64,000 nucleotides of DNA from assembly GCA_037013495.1 (NCBI GenBank), contig CM072801.1, forward strand, positions 86,909,816 through 86,973,815. Reading direction: 5' to 3'. The position numbers and the translations under genes were made by a program. The notes under the pieces were generated by a model that was given only the letters and a program-made list of their open reading frames with translations, was not told where the DNA came from and searched no databases. The first letter of the stretch is position 1, and each line of letters begins with the position of its first letter. This stretch comes from Hippophae tibetana (lineage: Eukaryota > Streptophyta > Magnoliopsida > Rosales > Elaeagnaceae). This document shows, piece after piece, positions 61,671 to 64,000 of the stretch.

Positions 61671-64000
61671 TTCAACCTTCTTTCTTCTTGAGAAAAACCA
61701 AAGAGCTAATACAGTTCACAGTGTCAAACAAAAAGAAGGTGTTAATTGGGGTTGTAACGTAAAATTGTTATAACTTTTAATTTGTGCATCGTAATGACTA
61801 CTATAATATATCAAATATGAAGCTCGTTTCGATGCCTAAAAACGCACCGTTACAATAGTATATTTCCACGATTTTTTGTCTACCCAAATTTCATGGTTCA
61901 TAAAACCTAATGATGTCTTAAAATTTGGTCGCACCTTATTTCGTTGTCATCTGTTCTTGCACTTTAGGATTCCATTTTGTTCACCTTAGCCATATTCTTA
62001 GTAATTCAATCTTTCTTATTCCTTTCAGTTCCAAGGTTGTTAGATTTTTCGCAAAATGGATTCACATCGGTTCGAATCATAGCCTTGTTTGGTGAAAATA
62101 GTGTATCTATCTTCAATTTTCTATTTTTTGAACTTCAGATTTAATAACATTTGTCCTTTGAAGGTTTTCTCCTTTTTTAAGTCACAAATTCCAAAAAAAT
62201 GAAAGAAATTGTGTCCTTAAAGTCTTGCCTTTTATTCCCATTCTGTTGATATTGTTTTCCACTTTGTATTTCATATCTTAGTTTTCTTTACAATTTCGGT
62301 ATCTTTTATGTTTCCTTGTTTTATGTGTTCAACCTTCTTTCTTCTTGAGAAAAACGAGAGAGCTAATACAGTTCACAGTGTAAAAACAAAAAGAAGGTGT
62401 TAATTGGGGTTGTAACGTAAAATTGTTATAACTTTTAATTTGTGCATCGTATTGACTACTATAATATATCAAATATGAAGCTCGTTTCGATGCCTAAAAA
62501 CGCACCGTTACAATAGTATATTTCCACGGTTTTTGTCAACCCAAATTTCATGGTTCATACAACCTAATGATGTCTTAAAATTTGGTCGCACCTTATTTCG
62601 TTGAAATCTGTTCTTGCACTTTAGGATTCCATTTTGTTCATCTTAGCCATATTCTTAGTAATTCAATCTTTCTTATTCCTTTCAGTTCCAAGGTTGTTAG
62701 ATTTTTCGCAAAATGGATTGACATCGGTTGGAATCATAGCCTTGTTTGCTGAAAATGGTGTATCTATCTTCATATTTATATTTTTTGAATTTTAGATTTA
62801 AAAAAATTAGTCCTTTGAAGGTTTTCTCCTTTCTGAAGTCACAAATTCCAAAAAAATGAAAGAAATTGTGTCCTTAAAGACTTGTCTTTTATTCCCATTC
62901 TGTTTACATTGTTTTCCACTTTGTATTTCATATCTTCGTTTTCTTTACAATTTCGGTATCTTTTATTTTTCTTTGTTTTATGTGTTCAACCTTCTTTCTT
63001 CTTGAGAAAAACGAGAGAGCTAATACAGTTCACAGTGTGAAAAAAAGAAGGTGCTAATTGGGGTTGTAACGTAAAATTGTTATAACTTTTAATTTGTGCA
63101 TCGTAGTGACTACTATAATATATCAAATATGAAGCTCGTTTCGATGCCTAAAAACGCACCGTAGCAATAGTATATTTCCTCGGTTTTTGTCAATCCCAAA
63201 TTTCATGGTTCATACAACCTAATAACTTCTTAAAATTTGGTCGCACCTTATTTCGTTGTAATCTGTTCTTGCACTTTAGGATTCCATTTTTTTCACCTTA
63301 GCCATATTCTTAGTAATTTAATCTTTCTTATTCCTTTCAGTTCCAAGGTTGTTAGATTTTTCGCAAAATGGATTCACATCGGTTGGAATCATAGCCTTGT
63401 TTGTTGAAAATAGTGTATCTATCTTCAATTTTCTATTTTTTGAACTTCAGATTTAAAAAAATTAGTCCTTTGAAGGTTTTCTCCTTTCTGAAGTAACAAA
63501 TTCCAAAAAAATGAAAGAAATTGTGTCCTTAAAGACTTGTCTTTTAGTCCCATTCTGTTTACGTTGTTTTCCATTTTGTATTTCATATCTTAGTTTTCTT
63601 TACAATTTCGGTATCTTTTATTTTTCTTTGTTTTATGTGTTCAACCTTCTTTCTTCTTGAGAAAAACCAAAGAGCTAATACAGTTCACAGTGTCAAACAA
63701 AAAGAAGGTGTTAATTGGGGTTGTAACGTAAAATTGTTATAACTTTTAATTTGTGCATCGTAATAACTACTATAATATATCAAATATGAAGCTCGTTTCG
63801 AGGCCTAAAAACGCACCGTAGCAATAGTATATTTCCACGGTTTTTGTCAACCCAAATTTCATGGTTCATACAACCTAATGATGTCTTAAAATTTGGTCGC
63901 ACCTTATTTCGTTGAAATCTGTTCTTGCACTTTAGGATTCCATTTTGTTCATCTTAGCCATATTCTTAGTAATTCATTCTTTCTTATTCCTTTCAGTTCC
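61671..64000. repeat. Hybrid unit then c-d-a (U95-U98, last one partial)
   Basis: Unit starts are 61671, 62328, 62985 and 63640; the last unit is cut after 361 bases by the window edge. U95 begins as type a (GTGTCAAAC) and continues as type b (GGTTCGAATC, AATAACATTTG, end TTTATGTTTCCTTG). The switch falls between about 61725 and 61900, and U95 has private changes CACGATTTTTTGTC and TTGTCATCTG. U96 is type c (GGATTGACATCGG) with some changes, U97 is type d (AATTTAATC, CTTTTAGTCCC), and U98 is type a (GTGTCAAAC, AATTCATTC). The a-b-c-d order therefore resumes after the two collapsed dimers. Confidence 0.83.

Larger units (their letters stand above)
1..64000. repeat. 656-bp satellite DNA tandem array, about 97.6 units
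   Basis: The window is filled by one AT-rich repeat in direct head-to-tail orientation. The anchor TTCAACC recurs 98 times (once as TTTAACC at 20350) at intervals of 653-658 bp, mean 655.97. The small length changes come mainly from an A-run about 50-70 bases into the unit (variants GTGAAACAAAAAG, GTAAAAACAAAAAG and GTGAAAAAAAGAAGG) and from single-base indels. One unit counted by hand (30845-31499) has about 31% G+C. No unrelated insertion, inversion, gene or RNA interrupts the array. Neighbouring units differ at scattered diagnostic sites, and these sites reveal higher-order repeats of 2, 4, 5 and 8 or 6 units. The homogeneity and monotony are typical of eukaryotic heterochromatic satellites. 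The family and host are not recognised, and a centromeric or other location is inference. Confidence 0.97.

Noticed and set aside
1-64000. CRISPR array
   Set aside because: The repeat is 656 bp with no unique spacers; units abut directly. The layout is that of a satellite.
1-64000. Telomeric repeats (CTTTAGGATTCC in each unit contains TTTAGG)
   Set aside because: The hexamer occurs singly per unit, never in tandem, and is followed by ATTCC. It is not telomeric DNA.
1-64000. Organelle, plasmid or bacterial sequence
   Set aside because: No coding gene, rRNA or tRNA in 64 kb; such a long gene-free satellite with HORs is not known from those genomes.
1-64000. LTR or other transposable-element origin of the unit
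   Set aside because: No terminal repeats, target-site duplications, primer-binding site, polypurine tract or remnant of gag, pol or transposase was visible in the unit. An old LTR origin cannot be excluded without a database search.

Overview
The whole window is one uninterrupted tandem array of an AT-rich satellite DNA with a repeat unit of about 656 bp. Taking the recurring TTCAACC as the start of each unit, I located 98 successive starts from 11 to 63640. That gives 97 complete units (653-658 bp, mean 655.97 bp), a 10-base tail of a previous unit at the left edge and a 361-base partial unit at the right edge. All units point the same way. I see no gene, tRNA, rRNA, transposon, CRISPR or unrelated spacer anywhere. 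The short open frames (under about 90 codons) are by-products of the repeat: the recurring ones open on TTG and come and go with unit subtype.

Organism: a long, high-copy, head-to-tail satellite with higher-order repeats (HORs) points to a eukaryotic nuclear chromosome, in centromeric, pericentromeric, subtelomeric or other constitutive heterochromatin. I do not recognise the unit and cannot name the taxon. One unit counted by hand (30845-31499) is about 31% G+C. The + strand is visibly T-rich. Many unit-to-unit differences are CG to TG or CA changes, as expected if the array is cytosine-methylated.

Layout, using U1-U98 for successive units. U1 (11-665) is a relatively divergent unit. U2-U11 (666-7227) are two copies of a 5-unit HOR of 3281 bp. 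U12-U19 (7228-12477) are mixed subtypes. U20-U27 (12478-17724) are four copies of a 2-unit HOR. U28-U43 (17725-28219) are a mosaic that contains returning copies of the left-hand subtypes. U44-U58 (28220-38062) hold an 8-unit block followed by a 6-unit version of it whose missing units are explained by fused hybrid units. U59-U62 (38063-40687) are transitional. U63-U72 (40688-47243) are a 4-unit HOR copied twice plus one extra dimer. U73-U82 (47244-53802) are a 5-unit HOR copied twice. U83-U98 (53803-64000) are a 4-unit HOR (a-b-c-d) copied twice, then collapsed to a-b/d dimers by out-of-register exchange, then c-d-a again.

There is no pathway or operon here. The interest lies in the array as a chromosomal structure and as a record of unequal exchange and conversion. 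Each unit also carries a sequence resembling the CENP-B box (about unit position 268) and an apparently unchanging 8-bp palindrome. Both are leads, not established functions.
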